A DNA stretch of 64,000 nucleotides from positions 496,001 to 560,000 of the forward strand of contig CAVXGZ010000002.1 in the NCBI GenBank assembly GCA_963761325.1, given 5' to 3'. Below the pieces are notes generated by a model. The model made no database searches. It saw nothing but the letters and a program-made list of their open reading frames with translations, and had not been told where the DNA came from. This document shows positions 47,205-57,000 of this stretch, piece by piece; positions within the stretch are counted from its first letter, which is position 1, and the number at the start of each line of letters is the position of its first letter. Source of the DNA: Streptantibioticus_C sp963761325 (GTDB lineage: Bacteria; Actinomycetota; Actinomycetes; Streptomycetales; Streptomycetaceae). Position numbers and translations under genes: made by a program.

Positions 47205-48533
47205 ATGAACCGCCTGACCGAGGACTTCCTCCGCCTTCCGCTCACCGCCAGGCGTGCCGCGGTCCGCCGCCCCGCCCGGCCCGCGCGCGCCGGCGTCCCG
47301 GCCGCGCCGCCGCGCCTGAACCGGCCGGTCTTCCTCGACCGCGTCCAGCGCGAGCGGATCCACCGGGACCTCACCGGCCTGTACGACCTGCTCCTCGCGC
47401 TGCCCGAGCGGCTGGCCGACGGGGACGCCGTGCGCTACTGCCGGATGCTCGGCCTGACCGAAGCCCAGGCCGAGGCGGCCCGGCGCACCTCGCGGCCGGG
47501 CGTGCCCCGGCTGGCCAGGCCCGATCTGTACGAGACCGCGGACGGCGGCTTCCAGGTCCTGGAGATGAACGTGACCGCCGCGCTGGGCGGCACCGGGATC
47601 TCCTGGCACTCCCGGATGCACCTGGCCGATCCGGCGGTGCGCGCCTTCGTCGAGGCCGAGCGGCTCAGCTGCCTGGACACCGCGGCGCTGATCTCCCGGG
47701 TGGTGCTGGACGACTGGCGGCGCCGGGGCGGCACCGGGCAGCCGGTGCTCGCGGTCGCGGAGTCCCCGGCCGGGCTCCGGGCCGACCGGGCCAGCTCCGA
47801 GTACGTGGCGATGCGCTTCCAGGAGGGCGGCTTCGACGCCTTCGCCTGCGACGCCTCGCTCATGCGGCGCCGGGACGGCGGGCTGTGGGCGGAGGGCCGG
47901 CGGGTGGACATCGTCTACCGGATGTTCCTGGTCGAGGAGTTGCGGACCGCGGACGAGGTGGCGCCGTTCGAGGAACTGCTGCTGGCGCAGGAGCGCGAGG
48001 AGGTGATGATGCTCATGCCGCTGGACTCCGAGGCGTACGGCGGCAAGGCGGGCCTCGGCCTGCTCAGCGACGAGCGCCACCACCACGTGTTGTCCGACGC
48101 CGAACGGGCCCTGGTGGAGCGGGTGTTGCCGTGGACGCGCGGTCTCGACCGGCCGAAGCTGCTGGTCGACGGCGCGCAGGAGGACACCCTCGACCACGTG
48201 CTGGCGCACCGCGAGGACCTGGTGCTCAAGCCGAGTTGGCTGCACGGCGGCGCGGGCGTGCTGCCCGGCTGGACCGCCTCGCCGGCGCAGTGGCGCGAGC
48301 GGGTGACCGCCGCGCTCGGCGGCCCCTACGTCGTGCAGCGCCGGGTGGTGCCGGCCACCGAGCCGTTCCGCGACGAGGACGGCGCGACGGCGCCGTGGGT
48401 GGTCAACTGGGGGATCTTCCTGGTCGGCGACGAGTTCGGCGGCATCGAGGCCCGCGCCGAACGGGCCGACGGCGGCCCGGGGGTGATCAACCAGGGCCAG
48501 GGCGCCCTGGTGGGCTGCGGCTTCTCCGGCTGA
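47205..48533 (+). CDS. ATP-grasp-like (circularly permuted type) protein
   Basis: 442 residues, unrecognised at the level of a named enzyme. The C-terminal half has features of an ATP-grasp ligase: DLVLKPSWLHGGAGVLPGW near residue 345 is like the Lys-containing nucleotide loop, and VLEMNVTAALGG near residue 115 is like the Glu/Asn metal site of permuted ATP-grasp proteins. NWGIFLVGDEFGG and INQGQGALVG form the end. ATP-grasp enzymes join a carboxylate and an amine through an acyl phosphate, so it may form an amide or ester in the product. It is the only gene between the SARP and the opposite operon. Confidence 0.7.
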   Translation: MNRLTEDFLRLPLTARRAAVRRPARPARAGVPAAPPRLNRPVFLDRVQRERIHRDLTGLYDLLLALPERLADGDAVRYCRMLGLTEAQAEAARRTSRPGVPRLARPDLYETADGGFQVLEMNVTAALGGTGISWHSRMHLADPAVRAFVEAERLSCLDTAALISRVVLDDWRRRGGTGQPVLAVAESPAGLRADRASSEYVAMRFQEGGFDAFACDASLMRRRDGGLWAEGRRVDIVYRMFLVEELRTADEVAPFEELLLAQEREEVMMLMPLDSEAYGGKAGLGLLSDERHHHVLSDAERALVERVLPWTRGLDRPKLLVDGAQEDTLDHVLAHREDLVLKPSWLHGGAGVLPGWTASPAQWRERVTAALGGPYVVQRRVVPATEPFRDEDGATAPWVVNWGIFLVGDEFGGIEARAERADGGPGVINQGQGALVGCGFSG

Positions 48534-48542
48534 ACGCGCCGG

Positions 48543-48581
48543 CCCGCGCCGGGTCCCGGGACCGCCGGGGCCCGGCGCGGG
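48543..48581. terminator. Hairpin terminator between convergent operons
   Basis: CCCGCGCCGGG (48543-48553) and CCCGGCGCGGG (48571-48581) form a perfect 11-bp stem between the ATP-grasp gene and the type II thioesterase gene, serving both strands. Confidence 0.75.
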
Positions 48582-48583
48582 CG

Positions 48584-49372
48584 TCAGGCCAGGTCGGCCG
48601 CGATCTCGTGCGTCACCGCCTCCCGCATGGCGTGCAGGAAGAAGTGGTCGCCCGGCAGCAGCCGCGAGGTGAACTCCCGCTCGGCGTACCCGCGCCAGGC
48701 CAGCACCGCCGCCGGCTCCACCGCGTGGTCCGCCAGGCCGCCGAACGCGCTGATCCGCGGCAGCAGGTGCGCGGTGTCGGACCGCTGGTAGGTGGCGACC
48801 AGTCGCAGGTCGGCGCGCATCAGCGGCAGGTAGAACTCGGCGAACGCCGGATCGTCCAGCAGCCCCGCCGACGTGCCGCCCAACCGCCGCACGCTCGCGG
48901 TGAACTCCGCCTCGTCCAGCTCGTGCAGGTCGGCGCGGAGCCGTCGCAGGTGCGGGGCGCACGCCGCCGAGACGAACAGCACCCGGGGTGCCGGCCGGCC
49001 GCGTTCCGCCAGCGCCGCGGCGAGCTCGTAGCCGATGGTGGCCCCCATGCTGTGCCCGAACAGCGCGTACGGCGTGCCGGTGTACGGCGCGATCACCTCG
49101 GCGAGGTCCGCCACCAGGGCGCTCAACCGCACCGCGGGCGCCTCCCGGTGCCGGCTCTCCCGGCCCGGAAGCTGCACCGGCACCGCCTGCGCGCCGGGCC
49201 CGAGGCGGCCGGCCCAGCCGCGGAAGACGCTCGCGCCGCCGCCCGCGTACGGCAGGCAGAACACCGGGACGCCGCGCCCTTCCACCGGCCGCCCGCAGGG
49301 GAACCAGGCCGCGTCGTCCACCGGGCCGCCCGCCGCCTTCGCCCCGCGCGCCGCCTCGACGGCCGCCGTCAT
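48584..49372 (-). CDS. Type II thioesterase
   Basis: Alpha/beta hydrolase of 262 residues. GHSMGATIGY near residue 105 holds the nucleophile Ser, and GDHFFLH near residue 240 the catalytic His. PYAGGGASVFRGW is the typical start of GrsT-like editing thioesterases. It hydrolyses wrong or stalled acyl groups from carrier domains. It is the last gene of the operon and its ATG overlaps the NRPS stop (ATGA). Since the NRPS has no terminal release domain, this enzyme might also release the product. Confidence 0.93.
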   Translation of the reverse strand: MTAAVEAARGAKAAGGPVDDAAWFPCGRPVEGRGVPVFCLPYAGGGASVFRGWAGRLGPGAQAVPVQLPGRESRHREAPAVRLSALVADLAEVIAPYTGTPYALFGHSMGATIGYELAAALAERGRPAPRVLFVSAACAPHLRRLRADLHELDEAEFTASVRRLGGTSAGLLDDPAFAEFYLPLMRADLRLVATYQRSDTAHLLPRISAFGGLADHAVEPAAVLAWRGYAEREFTSRLLPGDHFFLHAMREAVTHEIAADLA

Positions 49373-52300
49373 CCCCGCCCGCTTCCGGCCGGCCGCACCC
49401 CGCGGGCGGCGCGGCGCCGGTCGGCGGCGGCCGGCCGGGCCCACGCCGTCCTGGCCCGCACCGGATCACCGGACGCGGCCGTCGGCGCGCGGTCCAGGTG
49501 CAGCGCCAGCGCACGCACCGTCGAGTACTGGAAGAGCGCCAACACCGGCAGGTCACCGTCCAGTTGGGACGTCAGCCTGCCGTGCACCTGGAGCAGCGTC
49601 AGCGAGGAGCCGCCCAGGTCGAAGAAGTTGGCGTCGTCGCTGAACCCGCTGATGCCGAGCACCTGTTCCCACACCCGGCGGATCTGCCCGGCCCGGCCGG
49701 CGGCGGGCGGCGCGACCGATCCGGCGGCGCTCCGCGGCGCGCGGCGGGCCCGTTCCGCGTCGGCCACCGCCAGCTCCCGCACCGCGGCCGCGTCCGCCTT
49801 GCCGTTCACGGTGACCGGCAGCGCGTCGAGCACGAGCACCGTCTCCGGCACCAGCGGCGCCGGCAGCAGACCGCGTACGTGGGCCCGCACCGACTCCGCG
49901 GTCGCCGGCGCCCGGGAACCGGACGGCTGGGCCGGCACCACGCAGGCGACCAGCCGCACCGCGCCGTCCACCGTCGCGGCGGTGGCCAGCGCCGCCGTCA
50001 CGCCCGGCGCCTCGCGCAGCACCGCCTCGAGTTGGCGCGGGTCCACCCGGTTGCCGCGGACCTTCACCTGCGCGTCGATCCGGCCCTCGACCAGCACGCC
50101 GCCGTCGGCACGCCGCCGCCCGAAGTCCCCGGTGCGCACCAGCACCGTGCCCTCGCCGCCCCACGGATCGGGCAGGTAGCGGGCCGCGGTGGTCCGCGGA
50201 TCGTCCAGGTAGCCGAGGGTCGGCAGCGCGGTGCGCACCCAGATCTCGGCCCGTTCGCCCTCGCCCGCCCAGCCGCCGTCGGCCCGGCGCATCACCAGCT
50301 CGCCCGCCGCGCCGATCCCGCCGACCGGCACGGTCGCCGTACCCGGCAATGGAGTTGACGGTACGTCACACGCGGTGGCCGCCTGCGGTGTCTCGGTCAC
50401 CCCGTAGAAGTTGACCAGCCGCGCGGCCGGAGCGAGCCGCCGGGTGGCCGCCGCCGTCTGCCACGGCAGGCCCTCGCCCGCGAAGCACACCAGCCGCACG
50501 TCCGGCAGCCCGGCGGCCGTCCCGGCGGCCCCGGCGTCGGCGAGCAACCGCGCGGTGACCGGGGTCAGGTGCAGCACGGTGATCCGCCGCTCGCGCAGGA
50601 AGTCCAGCAGCGCCCGCGGGTCGGCGCGCACCGCCGGATCGGGCACGTGCAGCTGCGCGCCGAGCCACAGCGGCGCGAACACGTCCCGCCACAGCGGATC
50701 GTGCCCGAAGCCGGACAGCAGGCAGAAGCGGTCGTCCGCACCGAGGCGGTAGGTCTCGCGGTACCACTCCAGGAACGCCGTGACCGGCGCTTCGGTCCCG
50801 ACGACCGGCCGGGGGCGCGAGGTGGTCCCCGAGGTGAAGGAGACGTAGGCCGGTGCCGCGCCGGGCAGCCGCAGCCGGGCGGCCTCGGCGGTCCACGCGG
50901 TGGACTCCACCATCACCCCGCCCGCCGCCGCGGGCACCGGGCGCACCAGTGCCACCGGGCGGGTCTGCTCCTGCTGGGCCTGCCGCCAGGCCCGCGGGTG
51001 CTTCGGATCGAGCACCACGACCGCCGCCCCGGTACGCCGCACCGCCAGCAGCGCGCCGGCGAACGAGGTGTCCGCCATGCCCTCGACGGCCACCACCGTG
51101 CGCTCGCCCGCGCCGTGCGCGGCCAGCGCGGCGGCCAGCGCCTCGCCGCGGTCCGCCAGGTCGCGGTAGCTCGCCGTGCCGTCCGGGCCGTGCACCGCCA
51201 CGCGGTCCGGGTGGGCGGCGGCGTGCCGCTCCAGCCGGCCGGCCAGCGTCTCGGCGCCCGCGACCGCCGGGCGGCGCGCGGCGGTCGGCGGCAGGGCGGC
51301 CGGGTCCGCCAGCGGCGCCTGCGGCCGGGTGGCGATCTCCTCCAGGACCGCCAGCAGGTGGCGGTGGATCGCCGCCGCGTCGCCGTCCGCCAGCCGCGCC
51401 GGGTCGTGCACCAACTCCACGGTGATGTCCGCGCCGTGGTCGTACACGTACAGGCCGAGGTCGAACAGCACTCCCGGCAGCGGAGTTTGATGCGTCGTCA
51501 CTTCGACGCCGGGCAGCGCGAGGCTGGAGGCGGCGTAGTTGAGGACGTTGAACCAGACCTGGAAGAGCGGATTGCCGCCCGGAGTGCGGTCCGCGCCCAC
51601 CGCGCCGACGATCTCGTCGAAGGTGGCGGCCTGGTGCGTCGTCGCCGCGGCCAGCTCGCGCCGCGCCGCGCGCAGCACGTCCCGGTAGGTGGCGCAGCCC
51701 GCCAACTCGGCGCGCAGCACGACGGTCTGGTTGAAGAAGCCGATGGTCCCGCCGACCGCCGGGTGGTCGCGGCCGGCCAGCGGCGTGCCGATCAGCACGT
51801 CGGGCCGGCCGCCGAAGCGGGACAGCGTGATCGCGTACGCGGCCAGGGCCAGCGCGGCCGGGGTGGCCTGCTCGCGGCGGCCGGTCTCCCGCAGCCGGGC
51901 GGCGAGCGCGGCCGGCAGCGTCACGGTGTGCCGCCCGGCCGGCGCCGCGCCCGGCACCGGCTCCCGCTCGGTGCGCCAGGGCAGGTCGATCGTGGTGGGC
52001 GCGTCGGCGAGCCGTTCGCGCCAGTACTCCAGCGCGGCCCGGTGCTCGGGTCCGCCGTGCCGGGACAGCGCCCAGGCGGCGACGTCTCCGTAGCCCGGCG
52101 CCGCCTCGGCCGCCGGGACGTCCTCGCCGGTCCGGCGGCGGTAGCACTCGCCGAGGTCGCGCAGGAAGACCTCCAACGACCAGCCGTCGGCGACCAGATG
52201 GTGGAAGGAGAGCATCAGCCAGTGCTCGTCGGCGCTCTGGCTCGCCAGCCCGGCGAGGAAGACCGGCCCCTCGGTCACCGAGTGCACCCGGCCGGCCAGT

Positions 52301-54486
52301 CCGGCCGCCCACTCCCGCACGGCCCGCTCGCCCGGCGGCAGCCGCACGGTCTCCAACGCGACCCGGCAGACCGGTTCGATGTGGCTGTACGGGGTGCCGT
52401 CCGGGTCGGTGCGCACCGTGCTGCGCAGCGCCTCGTGCCGGTCGGCGACGTCCCGCACGGCGGCGTCCAGCGCCTCGGCGTCCAGCGGCCCGGCCAGCCG
52501 GCGCAGCCCGAGCACGTTGTAGCCGGCGCCGGTCGGGGCGATCCGCTCCAGCACCCACAGCCGGCGCTGTCCCGGGTGCAGCGGCGCGCGCGACGGGTCG
52601 GGACGCGTCCCCGACGGGATCACGCTGCCCTCCGGCCGGGCCACCGCGCCGGCGCGCACCGCGTCGAGCACCGCCGCGGTGAGCGCGCGCAGCGTGGGGC
52701 CGGCGGCGAAGGCGTCGAAGCGCACGTCGGCGCCGGTCTCGGCCCGCACGGTCGCCAACAGGCGTGCCACCGCGAGGGAGTTGACGCCCAGCGCGAAGGC
52801 GTCGGCGTCCGGGTCGGCGGCGGCGTCGATGGTCCGCGCCCAGATCCGGGCGACCGCCGCGGCGGGCGGCTCGCCGGCGGGCGCGGCAGCCGCGGCGCCG
52901 GACCCGGCCTCGGCGGCCGGGGTGGCCGGCTCCGGCAGGGCGGCCCGGTCCAGCTTGCCGTTCGGGGTGAGCGGCAGCGCGGGCAGCTCGATCCAGTGCG
53001 CCGGCACCATGTAGTCCGGCAGCACCGGGGCCAGCGCGGCGCGCGCCTCGGCGGCGGTGGGCAGCGCGGTGCCGGGCCGGGCGACCAGGTAGGCGGTGAG
53101 CGACTCGCCGCCGTGCGGCAGCACGGCGGCCTGCGCGACCGGCAGCCGGTCCAGCACCGCGGCGGTCACCTCGCCCAACTCCACCCGGAAACCGCGGATC
53201 TTGACCTGGTGGTCGATCCGCCCGAGGTAGTCGATCGAGCCGTCCGCGCCGATCGCCGCCAGGTCGCCGGTGCGGTACAGCCGGCCGCCCGGAGCGCCGT
53301 TCGGGTCGGGCACGAACCGCTCGGCGGTCAGCGCCGGGCGGCCCAGGTAGCCGTCCGCCAACCCGGCGCCGCCCAGGTGGAGTTCACCGGGCGTGCCGTC
53401 CGGAACCGGGTCGCCGTGCTCGTCGAGCACCACCGCGCCGACCCCGCCGATCGGGTGGCCGATGGAGACCGGCCCGTACGGCTCCCGGTCCGGGCAGGTC
53501 CAACTCGTCGCGTAGACCGCGGCTTCCGAGGGCCCGTAGAGGTTGAGGAAGCGGGCGTCGAGCAGGCGGCGGGCGCCGCGCAGCACCGGTTCCGGCAGCG
53601 CTTCGCCGGCCACCATCAGGTAGCGCATCGGCGGCAGCGCGGCGGCGTCCGGGTGGAGCAGGAAGACCTCCAGCATGGACGGCACGAAGTGCAGCACGGT
53701 GACGCCGTGCTGGCGCACCGCCTCCGCGATCCGGGCCGGGTCGCGGTGCGCGCCGCTCTCCAGCACGACCAGCCCCGCGCCGCTCGCCAGCGGCCAGAAC
53801 ACCTCGCCGACGCACACGTCGAAGCTGTACGAGGTCTTCTGCAGCACCCGGTCGCCGGTGTCCAGCGGCGTGTGCTCGCGCAGCCAGCGGATCCGCTCCA
53901 CGATGGCCCGGTGACCGACCGTCAGACCCTTGGGCCGGCCGGTCGAACCGGAGGTGAAGATCGCGTACGCCGCGTCGGACGGCCGCACCTCGGGCAGCCG
54001 GGCCGCCCGCCGCTCCGACCGGTCGAGCACCGCCGGGTCCAGCACCCGGGTGCCGGCCGGCAGCACCCCGCCGCCGTCCAGCACCGCGCGGGCCGCGTCG
54101 TCGGCGAGTACCGTGCGCACCCGGGCGTCGGCCAGCATGCCGCGCAGCCGGTCCGCCGGGTGGTCCGGCTCCACGGCCACGTAGACCCCGCCCGCGGCGA
54201 GCACCGCCACCAGGCAGACCAGCAGGTCCACGCCGCGCGGCAGGCACACGGCCACGATGTCGCCCGGCCGCACCCCGGCCGCCACCAGCGCCCTGGCCCG
54301 CCCGGTCGCCAGCTCGTCGAGCTGACGGTACGTCAATGTTCGTCCGGCGCCGGGCACCGCGGGCGTCAGCGCCACCGCGTCCGGCGTCAGCGCCGCCTGC
54401 GCGGCCACCATCGCGTGCAGGGTCTCGGCCGTCGCGACCGGGTCCGCCGCCGGAGCCGCCGGCCGCTCGTTCGTCGTGCTGGTCAC
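49369..54486 (-). CDS. Nonribosomal peptide synthetase, two modules (A-T-C-A-T), no terminal release domain
   Basis: 1705 residues. A1: TSGSTGRPKG near residue 177, pocket DVGHMALVYK by eye, not recognised. T1: LGVNSL near residue 567, with the carrier Ser present. C: canonical HHLVADG near residue 760. A2: TSGTTSRPRP near residue 1218, which lacks the usual Lys of the phosphate loop; HDPLWRDVFAPL resembles the core of Lys2-like aminoadipate-type A domains. T2: GGSSL near residue 1627. It begins with an A domain rather than C and ends without TE or reductase, so it can start a chain by itself or take one from the PKS by an unusual route. Its GTG overlaps the LanB-like gene stop (GTGA), and its stop overlaps the thioesterase gene start. 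Confidence 0.93.
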   Translation of the reverse strand: MTSTTNERPAAPAADPVATAETLHAMVAAQAALTPDAVALTPAVPGAGRTLTYRQLDELATGRARALVAAGVRPGDIVAVCLPRGVDLLVCLVAVLAAGGVYVAVEPDHPADRLRGMLADARVRTVLADDAARAVLDGGGVLPAGTRVLDPAVLDRSERRAARLPEVRPSDAAYAIFTSGSTGRPKGLTVGHRAIVERIRWLREHTPLDTGDRVLQKTSYSFDVCVGEVFWPLASGAGLVVLESGAHRDPARIAEAVRQHGVTVLHFVPSMLEVFLLHPDAAALPPMRYLMVAGEALPEPVLRGARRLLDARFLNLYGPSEAAVYATSWTCPDREPYGPVSIGHPIGGVGAVVLDEHGDPVPDGTPGELHLGGAGLADGYLGRPALTAERFVPDPNGAPGGRLYRTGDLAAIGADGSIDYLGRIDHQVKIRGFRVELGEVTAAVLDRLPVAQAAVLPHGGESLTAYLVARPGTALPTAAEARAALAPVLPDYMVPAHWIELPALPLTPNGKLDRAALPEPATPAAEAGSGAAAAAPAGEPPAAAVARIWARTIDAAADPDADAFALGVNSLAVARLLATVRAETGADVRFDAFAAGPTLRALTAAVLDAVRAGAVARPEGSVIPSGTRPDPSRAPLHPGQRRLWVLERIAPTGAGYNVLGLRRLAGPLDAEALDAAVRDVADRHEALRSTVRTDPDGTPYSHIEPVCRVALETVRLPPGERAVREWAAGLAGRVHSVTEGPVFLAGLASQSADEHWLMLSFHHLVADGWSLEVFLRDLGECYRRRTGEDVPAAEAAPGYGDVAAWALSRHGGPEHRAALEYWRERLADAPTTIDLPWRTEREPVPGAAPAGRHTVTLPAALAARLRETGRREQATPAALALAAYAITLSRFGGRPDVLIGTPLAGRDHPAVGGTIGFFNQTVVLRAELAGCATYRDVLRAARRELAAATTHQAATFDEIVGAVGADRTPGGNPLFQVWFNVLNYAASSLALPGVEVTTHQTPLPGVLFDLGLYVYDHGADITVELVHDPARLADGDAAAIHRHLLAVLEEIATRPQAPLADPAALPPTAARRPAVAGAETLAGRLERHAAAHPDRVAVHGPDGTASYRDLADRGEALAAALAAHGAGERTVVAVEGMADTSFAGALLAVRRTGAAVVVLDPKHPRAWRQAQQEQTRPVALVRPVPAAAGGVMVESTAWTAEAARLRLPGAAPAYVSFTSGTTSRPRPVVGTEAPVTAFLEWYRETYRLGADDRFCLLSGFGHDPLWRDVFAPLWLGAQLHVPDPAVRADPRALLDFLRERRITVLHLTPVTARLLADAGAAGTAAGLPDVRLVCFAGEGLPWQTAAATRRLAPAARLVNFYGVTETPQAATACDVPSTPLPGTATVPVGGIGAAGELVMRRADGGWAGEGERAEIWVRTALPTLGYLDDPRTTAARYLPDPWGGEGTVLVRTGDFGRRRADGGVLVEGRIDAQVKVRGNRVDPRQLEAVLREAPGVTAALATAATVDGAVRLVACVVPAQPSGSRAPATAESVRAHVRGLLPAPLVPETVLVLDALPVTVNGKADAAAVRELAVADAERARRAPRSAAGSVAPPAAGRAGQIRRVWEQVLGISGFSDDANFFDLGGSSLTLLQVHGRLTSQLDGDLPVLALFQYSTVRALALHLDRAPTAASGDPVRARTAWARPAAADRRRAARGVRPAGSGRG

Positions 54487-57000
54487 GTCACCGGACTCCC
54501 TGTCTCGTCGGCCGGCCGGCCGGAACCGCTCGTGGTGCCCGCCGGGACGCGCCGGTCCACCGCGACCACCCGCAACTCGCTGACGTAGCGCTGCCCCTCG
54601 TCGTCGCGCAGCCAGCACTCGTCGGTGTCCGGCAGCATCTCGGAGAGCGTGATGCGCGCCGACTCGCCGTACTGCTCGGCGGTGCGCCGCACGGTGCGGG
54701 CCAGCAGCAGCACCAGCATCGGGCTGCGGGTGTCGATGAAGGTCGGCTTCTCCTCGGTCGGCGCCACCAGGAAGAACCGCCGGCTCACCCCGTGCCCGGT
54801 CAGCCAGCGCACCGTCTCCAGGTACTCGGTCGCCTCGTCGCTCTTGGCCGGCACGAGCAGTTCGCCCGCCGTCGGCCGCCACGACTCGCGGGAGAGCACC
54901 AGGCGGTCCACCGTCACCCGGGGGGAGTGGTCGCGCACCGGCAGGATGCCGAACCGGGTCACGGTGACCATCGAGATCAGCTCGCCCAGCACCTCGATGA
55001 GCCCGGCCCGGAAGCCGCCGTCCCGGGAGGTCACCACCAACTCGCCGTCCTCGCGGCGCACTTCGAGGCCGGCCGCCGGCAGCACCTCGCCCGGCGCCCC
55101 ACCGCTGTCCTGCCCGGGCGACCAGTAGGTGTACTCCGGCAGCAGCATCGTCAGCGGCGGATAGGTGCGCGGACTGATGGCCCGCCAGGTCTTCGGCAGC
55201 ATCGGCACCACGCGCGGCAGCACGTCGTCCGCCCGCACCCGGTCCCACATCGACGCCGGGTCCGCGTGCTGCTCGACGAAGAGCCGGCCCTCCAACGTGT
55301 TGAGCGCGGTGTGCAGTTCACCGAGGACCACCAGCGTGCGGCCCGGCTCCACCGACGCGTCGTCCGCGGCGGCGATCAGCAGGTCGGGGCTGTGGTAGCG
55401 GGCCGCCGTCCAGCCGGGACCCTCGCACCCGAACTCCCGCTCCACCCGCTCGGCCAACAGCGCCGACTCCAGGTTCCACCGGCCGTTCCCGCTCGGATGC
55501 CCCAGCACCCGGTCCCACCGGGCGCGCAGCTCCGCCGCCAGGTCGTCGGTCGGCTTGCCGCCGTCGCCCACCAGCCGCGGGCCCAGCAGGAACGTCAGCG
55601 TGCTCAACGGCACGCTCGCCGCGCCCGAGTCGCGCACCGCGTCGTCGAACAACGATGTCCAGCTCGGCCCGGTAGCTGTCGGCCACCGCCGAGGTGAACC
55701 ACCGCGCCGACCGCAGCACCAGGTCCAGCGCCGGGCCGATGTCCTCCAGCAGACCGGCGCCCAGCCGGGCCGTGGCCGCCCGCCGGGAGTCCTCGAACAC
55801 CAGGGTCCGCCCGGCGCCGGTCTCACCCGCCCGGCGCTGCGCCACCTGCCCGGTCCGCTCGGTGAAGTCCGCGGCCAGCGCGGTCAGCGCCGCCTGCACC
55901 CGCTGGTGGTCGCCGGCCGCCGCGGCCACCTCCTGCCGCAGCGCCTCCACCGCCGCCAACTCGCCGAGCGCGGCCTGACGGGCCGCCTCGTCCGGCACCC
56001 GCTCCAGCAGCGCGCGCAGCCCGGCCGCCGGATCCCGGCCCAGCGGCACGTCCAGGTCCCAGGTGATCACCTGCTGGCGCACCAGCCGTTCCAGGACCGC
56101 GTACACGTCCTGCTCGCCGGCCAGCCCCGGGGCACCGAGCCAGGTCAGCTCGTCCGCGATGTCGCACGCCGAGGTCTGCCCGTCGCAGGCCCGCACCACC
56201 GCGGCCTGCTCCGGGGTGAGCACCAGCGGCCGCCGGTAGGGGCGCCGCACGGTCCCGTCCTCGACGTGCACGCTCGGGTTGCGGCGCGGCGCGACGTGCC
56301 GCCGCAGGTCGTAGCGCTCCAGCAGCGCCTGGCCGAGCAGGTCGATGCCCCAGCTCTCCCAGTACACCGTGCGGTCGGCGAGCAGCCCCCGCCCCGGGTC
56401 GGTCCGCAGCGCCGGACCCGACTCGGCCCACTCGGCCCAGCCGACCGGGCCGAAGAAGCCGATCGTGTCGTTCTTGGTGCAGTAGCGCTGCAGGTAGCCG
56501 ACGATGGTCTTCTCCCGCTGCCGCCAACGGCTGTTGCGGCCACCGGGATCGGCGGCCCGGCAGAAGGAGTCGAGCGCGTTCCGGGCGAAGTTGGGGTTCT
56601 GCCAGGCGATCGCCTCCCGCACGATCGGCCGCCGGGCGAACTCCTGCACGGTCATCGCCTGGCGGACCATGGCCTCCTCGAACCGGGTCCGGTAGAGCGT
56701 CGCGCGGTCCCGCTGCGCCTTGCGGGCGGCGGCGCGTTCCGCCTTGTCCGGCCGGCCGCCGGGCAGCCGCAGACCTGCCGCCGCCGCCTCGGCCGCCGTC
56801 TCCGCGACGAGGGCCGCGGTCTGCTCCCACAGCACCCGGTCGGCCAGCACGTCGATCCAGTCCACCGGCATGCCGGCGCCGCGCAGCGAGCTGGTCCGCC
56901 AGATCGCGAACTCCTCTCCCGCGACCGGCAGTTGGTGGTCCGCCACCGGCTTCCTGACGGCGGCCGCGGGCTCCACGCGCTCCACGGTGGTGGCACTCAT
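54483..57000 (-). CDS. LanB-like lantibiotic dehydratase homologue (frameshifted in assembly)
   Basis: 838 codons after removing one extra base near 55655. It resembles the N-terminal (glutamylation) domain of LanB-type dehydratases: FAIWRTSSLRGAGMPVDW near the start, NPNFARNALDSFCR, and YLQRYCTKNDTIGFFGPVGW near residue 170, the counterpart of the PFGLF region. The rest (RLGAGLLEDIGPALDL, then ITLSEMLPDTDECWL at the end) follows the same family. LanB enzymes use glutamyl-tRNA to dehydrate Ser/Thr, and relatives called PEARLs add amino acids from tRNA to peptides. The ATG overlaps the PKS stop and its own stop overlaps the NRPS start, so it is made with both. No precursor peptide is visible nearby. 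The substrate may be a carrier-bound peptide; this is inference. Confidence 0.8.
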
